Source: Polytrichum commune (Eukaryota > Streptophyta > Polytrichopsida > Polytrichales > Polytrichaceae). From it: a DNA stretch of 64,000 nucleotides. This document shows, in pieces, positions 38,051 through 51,435 of this stretch. The position numbers were made by a program, and so were the translations under genes. A model generated the notes under the pieces. That model saw only the letters and a program-made list of their open reading frames with translations, did not search any database and had not been told where the DNA came from. The DNA is taken from assembly GCA_950295325.1 (NCBI GenBank), contig OX485803.1, positions 47,879,554 through 47,943,553 of the forward strand. Direction: 5' to 3'. How positions within the stretch are numbered: position 1 is the stretch's first letter; every line of letters begins with the position of its first letter.

Positions 38051-41000
38051 TCACCTGCTTATATACAAACAAACAACATACAAAAATTCAAGTTGCCTAT
38101 ACTGGCAAGGGGTTAACGAGATCTTACGGCAATCAATGATGACGTGGTCAGCTCTTTGCATAAAGCAATAGCAACAAAGGGTCTGATCAAGAGGTGCAGC
38201 TTCTGAAACAGTCTCTGGGCCATTTGCTAACGAGTTCATTGACTGGAGTTCCTCAAATCTGACTCCTGAGTTCTGGAGGCCAATTGTGGTGGTGAAGTGT
38301 GATTCATTTCTGGGAGCATCGAGTGGTGAATTTCTTGCCACCTGTTGTACCCATAGCATACAAAGAGGTTAGCCAAAGAGCACCAGATGCGTGCAGTGAA
38401 CACGTATGGAAACTTTGCTGACAGAAATGCATGCATAGATAGCTGATGAAATAGCAACATCGTACAAATCACAGTATGACCAATATTGCCTAGAATACAG
38501 AAGAGTATCTGTAAAGTCCCTCTGTGAGAGACCTTCTATTAATAGCACGTTCACTTGTCTTGTTTTGGAGCCTAATTTTGAAAGTTGGGTGAAACTCCTT
38601 TGGACCTCCTTTCAATCCAAAAAACTTAGAGAGATGCCCATGGGACTTGCTACCCTAAAATTCGGATCAGCCTATGCAAGGGTAGCTTGGGCCACCCATC
38701 TACTGTGACGAGCAAGAACACCAGTTTTTTTTATAGCCTGACGCCACTCTTTTAGCATGTTAGATTCAGCATTAAGAAAACTTGGGTGACTTTGCGGATA
38801 CGCTCTCAAGCTCACCTTTGGGCCAACTCACCCGGAGTTTGATTTGGAGGGTTTATGGATAACTCTATCTTGATGACTGGCTGCACAGTGTGGCAAGTAC
38901 TTAAGAATCTCTAAAGGTCCAATGGAAACCAGGTTATCAGAGCTTAAACAGTTACAAGAAATTTAAAGCCTGTCACAATGAACTGACCAAGCCAGATTAT
39001 TGATTCATATTTCAATCTCAATCTATATCCATACTATGCATAGCATGCTTAAGCATGTGTAAGGACGTTCTCTTTCTATTTTAGCTTCATGAATAACTTT
39101 TCAAGAATTAAGGTCCTTCAGTACATGCATGAATGCCGAGCATAGTCAAGTGACAAGGTCTCATTAGTCAACACATCACTGTTGGCTATCTTCGGATGCA
39201 CACAGAGCCTGCTTCCATCTACCAAGATTCAATTGAAGAGATGCGTCCTAAATAGAATCATTCTGTGGTTATCTCAACTACCTAAGAATTAATCCAACTG
39301 CATTGAAACCTAAATAGGCTACTTAAGAATGTTATGTTAACTTCATGCCAAAAATGTCAAAACATAACAAGGAATCTAGAGATTACCTGATATGTCGAAG
39401 GAAACTGAGGGGGTGGTGACAAGGATGACAGAACAGGCACAGAAGGGGTAGACATAGCAACCAACTTTGCTTGCTCAGAGCCAACAGGCAACATCTTCGA
39501 GCTCTTAATATGGCTTTCTTGTACCCTTTGATGGCTCAAACTTGAAAGTTGTGGGTACTCATGATCACCTGCTCCTACTGACCAACTTGAAGACATTGAG
39601 CCTTCAAATAAATGCTTCTGTCGACCCTGTTCCATCGCAAGTGGGTTATAAGCTTGCTTCGGTCTCTGTACTTTATGTTGTACTCGGGATTCCGGATGGG
39701 ATCCATAGCCCTGTTCCGTTTCTGAATCTGCCCAAACTCCTATTCTAGTCCTTTCTGAAAGCGAAGACGTCACCTCTTTGCCATCCAACTGCGTGGAACT
39801 TGAAGATGCCACACTTTCGTGGTCAACAGGACCTGCCTGTTTCATCCCAGATAGACTTAAATTAGTGAACTTTGTGACCCAGGGTGGGTGCTGGGAATAA
39901 ATCATGAAACTGTAGTCGTTAGGTTTACCAGAGCTTATACAAGAAGCTTAAAGACTGTTACATACTGTAAGTGTACGAAAATAACATAGAAATTCACATG
40001 ATGTAGCATACAAAAACCACCCAAACAAACAAGAGTGTGTACTACAATGGTACACACATCCTTTGGATACCTATCTGAGGCAAACAACTGCAAGGTACTA
40101 GGTTTGATCAACATTGAGCTCAGTGTAGCAACATCTAAAGAATCAAACACTCTCTGTTCCTCCTATCTACTTATAAGGCACTTACCAGCAGCAAAAAGAA
40201 CTACTTACTTTTGGAAAAAGATGGGGCCAGAGAGCCGTGGGTGATGGTGCGGGCCTTTGCTCATGTGGCTTCCACACATTTGACGCCTGAATTACCTCTG
40301 GCCTGGTAAGACTTGTTTCTAAATTTGTAGTTGTTGGTAGCGCTGGCGATGGAAAAACATGTGCTGGAGGAGGTGGGGCATATTCAAGTGCAACAGAGGA
40401 TCGCTCATTCTCTTGAAACTCTGCACTGGAATTGCTAGACCTTGAGCTCCAGGACTCTACACAGCAAATAGAGAGTGAACATGTCAAGACATTGTGAGCA
40501 GGAACAAGAAGATCACAGACACAGACACAGACCATCACAACAATATTCCTTCCAGAAAATCCCCTCTGAGCCAGATATGTATCTCCTTTCTGCTTCTTGT
40601 TAGTCCATAGAGTCAACAATTGATTAGAATATATCATCTCACATGTCACTCACATATCACATCTTACCCCTTGATTGCTTCCTGCTTTGCCATAAAGGAA
40701 AATTAGGAGGGAAATTAGAAAGTTGATGTTTTCAAGAAATTTCAAACCTAGATGGACCAAGAAAGTAGAAGTTCATGGAGTACAGTTTCTTGGCATATGG
40801 TTGTTATGGTGCTATATAGTGTTGGACCTTGCAATAAGTGCAGGATGTACAAGCAATGAATATTCTTGCAAGCTTACACACCTAGATTGTGAGGGTATTA
40901 AACTGGACATTGTTTGAGTACAATATTCAACTGAAAATTCTACGAAATATTGCAACTTACATGGATTATTCACCTCAAGCAAAAAGTGAAGATATGTTTT

Positions 41001-44000
41001 TACCTCTGGCCAAATCGGCAGTTGTACTGGCAGGAAAGGGAGATGAGAAAGGGAGAGAAGGTGCCAGTCCCCTTGTATCTGAAAGATGGTTCTGGTTACT
41101 TGTAGTGAAGGTCTTGGAAACCGGGAGTGAAGACACTTCAGTGAACCCTAAAGAACTGTCATCAGCAGCAGGAAGGGAAACATACGCTGTTGAAGAAACC
41201 CAATTCTTCCTATCAAACCATGTTACTAGATCATTCACCTGCAGAAATGAGTATAAAATTGGGAGTTGTCAGGTATCAACATAGAAGGAGAGGCATTTAG
41301 AAAGGAATTTAGTGACAGTATATGTAAGAGTTGTCTAATTTCAGGAGAAATTCACATAGTACAAATTAATCTCAAATAAGGCGAGCTAGACAAAGTTCGC
41401 AGGTCATATACGTGCCAGAAAATGCATGCAGAGAGTATTTTATTGCTTACCAAATTTGCTTGTAGGAAAAGTGGGTTGTTATTTCCATTTATTTGCCTTG
41501 CACTAGGAAGGACATCATCAAGTTCAGCCATTGTAAGGGGATACAAATATTCTTTTGTGCAATCAAAAGCAACAGAAGGTTCCTGCATCGCTGAGGTCTG
41601 CATCATCCACCCTGCTAAAGTCAGTAACTGATTACAAAAAGAAGTTTGACCACAAGGTGTCGGCAATATCAGTATCCGGGTGATAGTAAATTCTGGAGCC
41701 AGAAAATAAATAAATAAATAAATAGAGAAACGGGCTAATCCACTTTCATCCTCTACATTTGGCAGTAATGTAATTGTGACACACGCAAATTTTCCAATAG
41801 GACTGCATCATGAACTTCGTGGCCTCAAGTTCCTAAGTAAGGCATCTGGAATGTATCATTGAACCCCTCACCACAACCACAATCTTCAAATTCAAACATT
41901 GAAGAGATAAGTATGTACTCTTTCAGTTTTCAAATCCACCATGTTGCAAGATCTTGATGATGATTTGTACAACCCATGCAATTCCTGAGTATCAATGTTA
42001 AATAGAAAGAGTGCACAATTTCCTGGAGCGATATTGGGGACATTTAATAGGTGTTTTGATTCAATGCGAAAATTACGCATCTCCTCATAAAGTTTCAGTG
42101 TTTTGTTGTCGCAGCATATGACCTGGAACCAAATGCATCACTTTTGTCACTAAAACTGTTAACATAATGAATCTACAGGCACATCAAAACCCAAACTCAA
42201 CTGGAGTATAACACATTTGTGCAGGTTAACAAATCCTAGAATACAGTATTCTTCAGCAGTCTGGACATACCAAAATATCATAACATCTCCTCTTTGGTTC
42301 CACAATCAGACAGGCCCAACATACTGTCTAGGACATTGATGAAAATACTAAATCAACTCATGCTCTACTAAATCATATAGTAACTCAAGTAATTTCAAAC
42401 AGGTACAATGCTGCAGTGGATTTTCTTGGGCACCTTCAAATGAGCTTAGGCTCACAAAGTTTGTGCTAAAACGAAATCAAGGGGACTCTCATCATGCTTA
42501 AGAACAACATATTTCACATATTTTCCTATAAACAATAGGTAGGATCTGATTACCTGACCGAAAGATACTGTAGCACCTATAGAAAGTGTAGAAAGGTCTT
42601 GGGCAATATCAACTGCCTTCAGCCCACTCCCTGGAGGTGGCCACAAAGAGTTGCCAATACCTCTGTTGTCAGGATAGAAAGAAGAGGTATTCATCATCTC
42701 CTGTCCAGAAGCAGACGCCATAACAGAATTATGACCGTGATATTGAAGATGTGAAACTGGGGCCTGCACAAATCGTGTTATTTGACTGTTGATGCCCATG
42801 CTTACGGTTGTTGAGAACCTGGAGCTTGAATGAGGTGGTGTAGGAAGGTGAACTCTTGGTAGTGAGGATGGAATCACACTTGCAGCTAGAGAGTTGGGAG
42901 TCACCAGCCCTACATTTCCATCTGTTGTTGATGATGAGGCTTCCCAGTTAGAGGCTTCTGGGTGTACAGGGAAATTGTAAGGAGCAATTGAAGTGCTAAC
43001 TGCTGCGTTTGATAATAAAGGACCAACCTGTATCATAGTCCTTGCTAAGTTTGATGAAATTAAAGTACCACGGGGTACACTAGCTGCTAACCAATCTGCT
43101 GGAGATGGTGGGGGTTGTGTAGCGAACACAGACTTGGAACTATCTTCTCTACTATTTCTTGAATTGTGTGCTGCAGTTGCTTCAAGACACTGCAGAGCAC
43201 TATGTTCAGATTTGGTTGGTAACCACCTAGGTAAGGTTGATTCCTCTTCACTGTCCAAGTTCTCCATATGAACAGCAAAAGGAATATCAGTTCCTTGGGC
43301 ATCTATTACTATGCTGCCATCACTGGTCCTACTGTCTGAATAAGTAAGTTTGTGTCCTTCCAGTTTCCCTTTCAAAGAATCAGCCTTAGAAACATTTGTC
43401 GTGCCAAGGTTTAATGCAGCTCCACTTGTGTCTGTAGCTAGCACAGCAGGATCAGCCTCCCTAGCACTTCTTGAGTTTGACTCCTGTGCATGAGGATTAT
43501 TCCTGGCTCCCAAACCTGGCAAACAGCAGAAATTGCTTATAGATTGAATAAAGTTGCCTATGCTAAAAAACTAACACAAACGCCAATAAAGTTATCCTTT
43601 AACTCAATTGGACTTTTCGTCCGACATCGGTTGTTCTGCACACAAAATCAGTAATTTATTTCCACTTGTGGTACATGAGCGGAGGCAGTGTTTGAATTTG
43701 AATGAATAGCAATCTATTTTGCTTCTTTGAGGGCCTAACCCACTTTAGCACCTCTTGTTATGCCAAAATCAGTTTGACTCTCAATGAACCGATATAGAAT
43801 GCTCTTCATTCAAACCTCCACACTACCTCAGAGCATGCCCCAAAAGCTTACCAAACATGGAAGGTGTTGTATTCAAAATAACTAACTCCCAACCAAAAGT
43901 CCTGTCAAGTTGAACGACAATTCTAATGTGCAGACTGGAAGATGCACCAAATAGAAATTCTGTAGTATCACTTGGTCAACAATCATGATCCAAATTGGGT

Positions 44001-47000
44001 CTAATTTTCGCGCAAATATTACAGCAGGCTAACACAAATGATAGCTACCTAATAAGCTATACGTACTGAGGTTTTCACCTTCAAGTTTGTCCTTCACAAG
44101 GTCAACCACAGGATCTTTGTATATAGAATCCACTGCAACCTCCTTGTCTGGGATCTGAGGTAAAGGTCAGCATATTTCCATCATAAGAGATCTGCAGCAC
44201 TTTGTAATCTTCCGATTCTAGAACTATGAAACAAAATCAACGCTATTTTATTCAGGCACACTTGCATTATGAAGGTGTAACATAGGACCTTACTCTATTA
44301 GAATCAATTAACATAGTGATTTTCTGGTCCTGAAGGTGAAAGCTGACAAGATCTTAAATTGGGATGGAATTTACATAATCAATTTTTTGCAAGAAAACAA
44401 AGGAGAGAACAACTTACTACTATTTCAGCTGCCTCATGTGGTGATCGCAATCCATGAGGATTCGATATTGGGTCATCATCCGGTTCTCTGGCAGAAGGAA
44501 GAGTAAATCCATCATGGAAAAGATGTAATACCTTCTTTCCTTTAGTAGGTTTGGTCTTCTTTGCCTGCACAGCAATAGTGTCATTGGGCCAGAGATTAAC
44601 TTGTCTACATCTATGCATTTACTCAAGTATCCTATGCAATACTTGTCAACCATGAGTGTGGTCTTGCAATACAAACCTTGGTCTTTCGTTTTGAATCGTG
44701 TGTGGCCTCAATGACTGATTGTTTCTCTTTCTTGTAAACATGATATGGCACATCAGGTAACTTTGCCTCCGACGTCAATGTCTTTGCATCACTCTCCTGA
44801 ACATGAAAGAAGCTGCTGAGACCATTCTGAGATGTTCACTGATCATCTGAAAGAGAGGTGGAGCGCTTACCTTTGAGATGACCCTATTTAAATACATTGT
44901 TTCATGCAGTGAAGTAAAGGTCATAAGAATGGAGGAGCCTAGGGAGATACCTCTACATCTACCTATGAAGGGACCACAAGAAGAGCCACATGATTGACAT
45001 GTGAAATACCTTTGAGGTTTCAGGAGGCTGATGCTCTATACTTGATGTAGTAACAGGAGACGGTTCAGCAGCAATGGACAATCTTTCCTCTACGATACTG
45101 CCACCTGGTGATTTCTTCCCTTTTGAAAGTTTCTCTTGCTCATTACAACCATTTTCTACAGATTTGAATGGTGAGACTTCCTTTTCTTCTGATTCCACTG
45201 CATTGATCTGGAAAATGAAACGGTCAACCAAATGCTGAATAGTGATATGAATGGCATTTTAGACTTCATAGATCCCAGTGAAGAGTACCCCAATAGGTCA
45301 TCTTAAAGTGAAACATCTTAACTCAAATCTCTGGAAGAAGTGGGATGAGTTTTTTCATGCATATAATACCTCTCAAGCCATTTCATAGTATTGGATTAGA
45401 GTGAGGACCTACCCTATTCCCAGTTCGATTTTGGATCTTGGTAGACTTGCTTGAGCTATCTGCAGTTAAAAATAGATCAACAATTCAAGATCAATATCAG
45501 AAAAAGGATTAAATTGTAGCTGGTCTTAATCCAGACCAGCCACATTGACAAAGAGACTGCAATTCATATCTCCACTGTTCCTAATTAATGAGATTTTCAG
45601 ATCCAGAAACCAAACAACAAAGGGTATAAAAAATAAATAAAAATGAAATATGGTTTCAATCCCTCTGATGAACAGAGAACAGATCTGTGCCCTCCAAAGT
45701 CCAAGCAGGTGTTTCTACCGCACCTGGGACACTTTGAGTGGTTTTCCAGTCCCCCTTATCGTCCAGAATCTTCCTCTCTGATTCAAGCCAACAACTTTGC
45801 TTCTTAAGACTGGAAATTTCTTCTTTTCCATCCACAGGTTCGTCCCTTGCAGTGGAGAGATTGGAAGATGACTTTTTCCTTGAAATAGAGATCTCCACCT
45901 CCATATGTGGGCTTCCATTTTCCTTCGCTGCAGTATCCTTGCATATATTTTCAGTAATTGGAAGCCCATCAGACAGTTGCTCCGATGTGTTCTTCACCCC
46001 ACGTTCTAGCACCTTCTCTCTCTCCCTCCTTTCCTTACCAGTCTCTTCATCATCCTTATTCTTGTCATCTGCTACTCCTTTGCGTGCATACACATCCTGC
46101 AGGTAGTAATGCATGCTACTGTCACCAATTATGCAGATAATGATGAGAATTTTCACCTTCAAGCAAAATTTTGTCAACAAAGAAAATTTTCTGATGGATC
46201 CATAATTCCTCCGCAAGTTCATCCGCATGTTTCTTTAATAAAAAATCCTTGACCTACTCTTGAAATATCAAGGATCATCATGAACACCACCGTCATTGAA
46301 GAGTAAACAACTAACCTGCTCATTGTCATGTGGCACTCTTGAAAGACTGGCCCGTTTAAGAAGTTGTTTTGGTGTATCCAGTACAGTACATTTAAATTGT
46401 GTACTAAATCTACGAGCACCTTTGGACAGCTTTGTGGTCTGCACTTCAGACGCACCATCTCCACCTTCCTGCCCTTTACTCCCACCATCCAGTTTCACCA
46501 GCTGCCCCATGTGGCAGCTGGTGGAATTTCCAGCGTGTCGAATTGGATCAACTCTGCCAGATAAAACCTCCTCTGTCAGAATGCTCATCACCTCTGCCCC
46601 GTTGGAATCCATTTTCCAATATACTTTATCACTTCCCCCATGTGGCATATTTCTTCAAACCTATTCTATCACCGTTGTCACTTAACGAATGTTCTACACC
46701 ATGCCATCACCATCACCATCACCATCACCATATTACCTGGCATAATTCCTCATAGCCATGATATGCCATGTTTACTCCGCTTTTACTCGTAGAAATTGGA
46801 AGGGCGATCACAAGACAAAATTCCTCTCGCCGAGACTATCACTAGAACAAATGGATGATAGTGATAGAACAAACGACTGTTATATCACCATGCCATCGCC
46901 ATCGCCATCACCATCACCATCACCATCACCATCACCATCACCATTTCACATGGCAAATCTCTTCAAATTTTATCATGTCATAATATGCTATAACAGAAGA

Positions 47001-47534
47001 TGTTTATTACCGCTTGCCACTTACAGAATATGCAAGGGCGATCACATTACAAATTTCCCCTCACTGAGGCAATCACCGAAACGATGGAGAAAAAAAATAA
47101 AAACAATGAACAAACCAAACATAATGTAAATTGCACCTGCGGTCGAGGTTTCTGCTGTAAAACCCCTTCCTCATCGCACTGAAGAACATGATGTGCTCGC
47201 AAGCGGAATTGAGCGAAACCTTCTTCTTCTTCTTGGACTTGGAGGTCCACCCCCCGTCCTCGTCCGATTCGGAGTCCTCACATTCTTCGGAATCCAGCCG
47301 CTCGTCGCTCCAATCTTCCATGGAGTCCATCGAGGTGCGGTCATCCGATTCCGACTCCAATTCCAACACATCCACATCGCTGTCACTGCTCCCCTCGGAG
47401 GGGAGGTACGCCTTGACGAGGTCCAGCAGTCTGTTGCGGCGATCGTCCTCGGTCTCGGCGGGGGAGGCCGCAGGGGCGGGGGCGGCAGCCTCCTCGGCAG
47501 GCGCCATAGAGGCCTCGTCGGCCGCGGTGGCCAT
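38051..47534 (-). CDS. Large multi-exon gene, Ser/Pro-rich protein with a DCD-like segment
   Basis: The minus strand carries a long chain of exons with low-complexity, Ser-, Pro- and Glu-rich products. Exon 1 (47534 to about 47141) starts MATAADEASMAP, with an acidic Ser-Asp stretch and a KSKKKKK cluster that could be a nuclear signal. Well-bounded exons include 42554-43515, 41919-42122, 41451-41582, 41004-41238, 40209-40456, 39387-39836 and 38051-38341; probable ones lie near 46316-46640, 45670-46100, 45010-45210, 44420-44570 and 44060-44150. Exons 41919-42122 and 41451-41582 give GQVICCDNKTLKLYEEMRNF, NIAPGNCALFLFNIDTQELH and GLYKSSS, then KEYLYPL. LFLFN..T.ELHG(I/L)Y is the hallmark of the plant DCD (development and cell death) domain; the LFGLP motif is not obvious, so this is a distant match. 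DCD proteins respond to ER stress and hormones in plants. The exon set could also represent two genes. Confidence 0.55.
46702..46731. repeat. (CAT/CAC)n trinucleotide repeat, intronic
   Basis: About nine CAT/CAC-type units in the intron after exon 1 of the large minus-strand gene. A longer block of the same type lies at 46888-46944. Confidence 0.85.
46888..46944. repeat. Hexamer repeat (CATCGC/CATCAC)n, intronic
   Basis: About nine copies of a CATCAC-type hexamer, starting as CATCGC. Both flanks share words with the block at 46702 (ACCATGCCATC before; CATGGCA/TACCTGGCA after), suggesting the two blocks arose by local duplication. Confidence 0.85.
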
Positions 47535-47730
47535 GGCCGTGGCGAATAGCTATGGCGTCGCGTGTTCTGCTTTCGTTGCGAAATTTCAATACAAACATGA
47601 CAACACATAAGAAGGCGAAGAATGACGAAGTACGACGCAAGCTTTGTGTCGGAGTTAAGGGAACCTCGTTAGTCACAAACGACCCGTTTAGGTACGTATA
47701 TGATTTATAATAGTAAATCACATGCTACTC
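47535..47730. other. Promoter region of the large minus-strand gene
   Basis: Upstream of the minus-strand start at 47534. CG-containing sequence near the start gives way to AT-rich sequence; a MITE cluster starts at about 47731. Confidence 0.4.
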
Positions 47731-48620
47731 TAGGGTCTAAGACCAAAAGAAACTCCTAAATTGAGCGATCTCTTTAATCGAGAGCAAATTTTGGGACTCA
47801 AGGACGTATAAGGAAATGAAGTGGCACTAATGTGGCATCACTTACCTCTCAAATATGGTCGGCTCCAACTCAATGTTGTACTCTCCTAGTTTAAGAAACC
47901 ATTTGTTAAAGCTTGGGTTCAATGTTGAGTGTAGACACCAAGGTCCCTTAAAAGGGTGTTTTTGACCTGGACCTTAATGTAGTGGACTCACTCTAAGTGT
48001 GAACCCTAAGGTTGGGTGTACAATAGGGTCCAAATCCAAAGAAACTCCTAAATCGAGCAATCTTGTTGGTTGAGAGCGAATTTCGGGACCCAAGGACGTA
48101 TAAGAAAATGAAGTGGCACTAATGTGGCACCACTTTTCTCTCAAATCTCATCAGTGTGAACTCCATAGTATGCTATCCTAGTGTACAACCCATCTTGAGT
48201 CTGGAAATAAGGTTCATCATTAAAGGGTATTTTGGACCAAAACCCTAATGTAGACTCACCCTAGTGTGAACCCTAAGGGTGGGTTTTCATTAGGGTCCAA
48301 GATCAAATAAACTCCAAAATCAAGCGATTCTATTGGTTAAGAGAATTTTTTTGAACCCAAGGAGTTTTCACTAGGGCCCAGGTTCAATGTATGAGGAAAG
48401 GAAGTGGCGCAAACGTGGTATTAATTTCCTACCCAATCTTGTCAATTCCAACTCAAGAAAATGCTCCATCTAGTTTGAGGGTGAGTTTGCACTAGGATTC
48501 AAGTCCGATATTTTTGAGCTTCAATACACCTCTAATCATACTCAAGTTTTGGACTCAAAAAAATAATATAAGTAAGTTGGACCCAAACCCTAATATAAAT
48601 GTCTTCAATCCAATATGGAG
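47731..48620. repeat. Three adjacent copies of one MITE family
   Basis: Copies begin near 47731, 48006 and 48273, each with an (A)GGGTYBAARDYCAAA motif, then ACTCC.AAAT.GAGC.ATC and a GAAGTGGCACTAATGTGGCA-type core. Copies 1 and 2 end with ACTCACTCTAAGTGTGAACC or ACTCACCCTAGTGTGAACCC, which also forms the junction with the next copy. Copy 3 is more diverged. Head-to-tail order suggests insertion of copies into the same preferred target or later tandem duplication. A relative lies at about 18570-18849. Confidence 0.72.
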
Positions 48621-49392
48621 TTTTTTGAACTTTGGACTTACATGTAAATACCTTGGGTCCAAAGTTACTTCCAACAAGAGGACTAGGGTTTGAGCATAAC
48701 CTTCTTGGTCACTCAATAACACACATGTTTAAGAGATTTTCAAGTCTTTTTTTTCTCTTGAGCACTCCAACCTCCCGTCGCATTGAAAATGGAGCCTCGG
48801 AGCTAGCACAAAGTGTTGGTAGTGAGTGCTTTTTTTTTTGTTTTGTTACGGTCGTGCATTCCATCGTGAGACAAGTTGCTTCTAGTGTGCAACGTGTTGC
48901 TCTGACAAATTGTTATTTCTTGATGGATGTGTTGGAGCTCACAGCAATCGTGAACAAGATGACTCCTAAATGGAAGAATCATTCAACTTGGAAGGTTGAG
49001 AGGCTCGGTGGGCACATTGGAACATCATCGACTCAAGGTCCCGTGTTCGTTTTGAATCATCTACCAATCAGATTTCGAACCCTCATAACTTTTGCATACA
49101 TGATTCAAATAAAACACATTTTGATGCGTTGAAATTCTCTGTCGAATTTCCAAAAAGAATGCCTTATTAAATCACAAATATGACAACTGTATATGCATAC
49201 TCTGCTCTTGAACTTTGAGGTGGCAGTTTTAGCACTTTGTAGGGTTGTTACCATCTGCAGTAGATGCTAAGGAGGGAGAAGTGATTGGTAGATGACCCAA
49301 ACACCTTCACTTGTGCGACTACTACCCTAATTTAGTCATTTCTAGGACAATTCTCATGAGTTGAATCACAAACAACTTCTTCACAGAATCAT
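48621..49392. other. Intergenic, no supported gene
   Basis: An open stretch of 166 codons (48632-49132, plus strand) has no domain and no matching neighbour exons, so it is not called as a gene. Confidence 0.5.
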
Positions 49393-49400
49393 GGTCAAGA

Positions 49401-49874
49401 CCCGGGTACGCAACTCCCATATTATACGCAGGGGGCATCGTACTTAAAACGGCTTAGAGGACGGCTTTTGTAAAAATCATATCAAATTATATCAAATTAA
49501 AATGATCAAAAAGTTGGGTGAAGACCAAATTAAATAAAATGAGATGAAAAAAAAGTTGGGTTGCATATTTATTAAGCCTCCCATTAAAATTACAATTCAT
49601 TCACAATGTTAAAATTTTATTAAAAAGTCCAAAAAGTTGGGTAGTTTGACCTATGGTACCTGTATTAAAAAAAATCATGTAATTAGGTTTTTAATGCAAT
49701 TATATGCTTAAAAATATTTTCATTTCCTATATATAATTACATTTTTGGATTCCTTGTTAGAAGGGCTACAAGGGTTTCCTACATTAAAACAAATTGTATC
49801 ACTCAATATTGGACTAAAACGCATTATAAGTGATTATAATCAGGACCATATAATACGGGAGTTGCGTACCCGGG
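49401..49874. mobile_element. MITE with 8-bp target duplication (hAT-type), 474 bp
   Basis: GGTCAAGA occurs directly on both sides (49393-49400, 49875-49882). Termini are CCCGGGTACGCAACTCCC, perfect at both ends, extended to about 27 bp with two mismatches (the following bases are ATATTATA and GTATTATA). An 8-bp duplication fits hAT; the GC-rich 18-bp terminus starting CCCGGG differs from the CAGG end of the hAT at 15799, so it is a separate family. The core is AT-rich with no open frame. Confidence 0.88.
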
Positions 49875-50019
49875 GGTCAAGAGTGCAGCAACTGAATGAT
49901 AATTCACAAGATCACCATGGACCTACATGGCAACTAAGCTACACTGTGCACACATGAATGAATACTTAGGATTGGTGAACGAAACTAAGAAGACTCATGT
50001 GGAGGCTCCCACGTGTTCG

Positions 50020-50325
50020 AAAACGTTGGTTTTGAAATCGAGTTTGGTGAGCCAAGGTAAAAGAATTTCGGCCTTGACGTGTGCCTAATTTTGAGGAGCC
50101 TGGTTTCAAGGTGGGTCCCTCTTTTATTGGGTATAAACTTCCATCCTCAACTCCAATCCAAGACAATTGTTTTGCAAGGCTTCTGATCTCCTTTTCTGAT
50201 CGGAGTTGGAAACGGACAGTTTTAACCAAAGAAAAGAGAGACCAAGCTCCTCAAAGCTAGGCACATAGCAAGGCTAAAATTCTTTTACCTTGGCTCACCA
50301 ACCTTTGTTTCAAAATGTGCGTTTT
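50020..50325. repeat. Fold-back element with arms of about 57 bp
   Basis: TTGGTGAGCCAAGGTAAAAG, followed by AATTTC.GCCTTG and GTGCCTA..TTTGAGGAGC, is mirrored by the reverse complement near 50245-50305. Weaker similarity (TTTTGAAA, AAAACG) extends both arms outward to about 50020 and 50325. No coding capacity and no target duplication found. Confidence 0.78.
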
Positions 50326-50936
50326 TTACTGTGTGTAGCCTTCCGTTCAAGAAGATGTTTCAAACATAGATGCCTTACCAATCTTCATGTGATTTTAGGT
50401 TGAGAACAAGTCAAGCAACATAGTTGTCCGGAGGAGCTTACTAGATATATCAACCTTGGAAGAATGCGGAACTTGCATGTAGAAGCTACAATCCTACCTT
50501 TCTAATATTACACGTTTGGGAAACAAGAAAACCATCATATAACACTATATTCGGTAATTGGAGACTTTTTGTTGATTATGAGACTATTGAAGGATGCACT
50601 TTTCAAAATTGGACTAGTAATGACAACCTAAAATCCCATATGTATAATTTTGAATACTATTATTAGACATGAAGGAATCAAAGTGAACAAAAATGTGAGG
50701 CATACATGAAAATAGTAGCGTATGAAATGAGAGATCGTTATGAATGGAAGGGAGGATGCGGAGAATGATTGGAAGTTGAATGAATTCAATGGGAGTGAAA
50801 TACAATTATAATGGAAATACCATCAATGTCTTGAGTAACTTGAAATAGAATAGAAAGTCAGCACTAATATGTTCTATACCTAAGCGCATTTAGGGAGTCC
50901 GTCCCACTCATACGCTTTTAGTCCCACTAGTCCGTC
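50326..50936. other. Intergenic, AT-rich
   Basis: No gene recognised. The last part would be the 3' region of the minus-strand fragment at 50940-51435. Confidence 0.45.
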
Positions 50937-50939
50937 CTA

Positions 50940-51435
50940 CTAATTTTTTTTCGCGGCCTTGGCCTTGTTTTTGGCAGCCTCCACGGCTCTGAAAATCTCA
51001 GGCCCGCGGCTATAACCGTTTTTGTTGACGGACCCGGAATACGTGTTGTTATTCCAAATTTCCGGACGCGCTCCCGAATTGTACGGAGTGGTATTGTGAG
51101 TGGAATACGAGTGCGTTTGTGAGAGGGAATGTCTTGCGCTACGGCGGAGGGCCAAACAACGATCGGACTCGGATGATGCGGCCTTGAGGGCATGCCTATC
51201 CAAGGAAGACGTGGAGGAGGGCCGGGCACCGAGAGAGCGGGTAGCCACCTGCGGAACAACGTCATAGGAAAATAAGAATAAGAATGGAGTGTGGAAAATA
51301 ATGAGGGTGGTTTGGGATTGGCGCTCGTAAAGAGAACGGCACGCACACGGAAGACAAGGGAAGCAAAAGCGGGAAAGGGGTTTAGGGTTGAGGAGGGCAC
51401 CTTGGCTTTGGGGATGTCGCGGCCCGCCTTTTCTT
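50940..51435 (-). pseudogene. 3' end of an unidentified minus-strand gene, 5' part missing
   Basis: The last exon (50940-51248) follows a clean acceptor (TTCCGCAG) and encodes VATRSLGARPSSTSSLDRHA..., ending KNKAKAAKKN-stop. One exon upstream, at about 51404-51435, reads GRDIPKAK before a GT donor, and the frames join as AK-VATRS. Immediately 5' of that the sequence changes to the unrelated element block (51436 onward). The simplest reading is that the element inserted into, or replaced, the rest of the gene. The 102-residue tail is basic and Ser-rich with no known domain. Confidence 0.5.

Noticed and set aside
46888-46944. His/Pro-Ser repeat protein coded by the CATCAC block
   Set aside because: The repeat lies in an intron between supported minus-strand exons; translation is an artefact of the microsatellite.
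47188-47610. Long plus-strand frames opposite the start of the large minus-strand gene
   Set aside because: Antisense of a GC-rich, low-complexity first exon; Ser-rich mirror product with no support.
48632-49132. A 166-codon open frame on the plus strand
   Set aside because: No domain, no splice partners, odd composition (Phe/Ser-rich after a poly-T stretch), and next to a MITE cluster; most likely chance.
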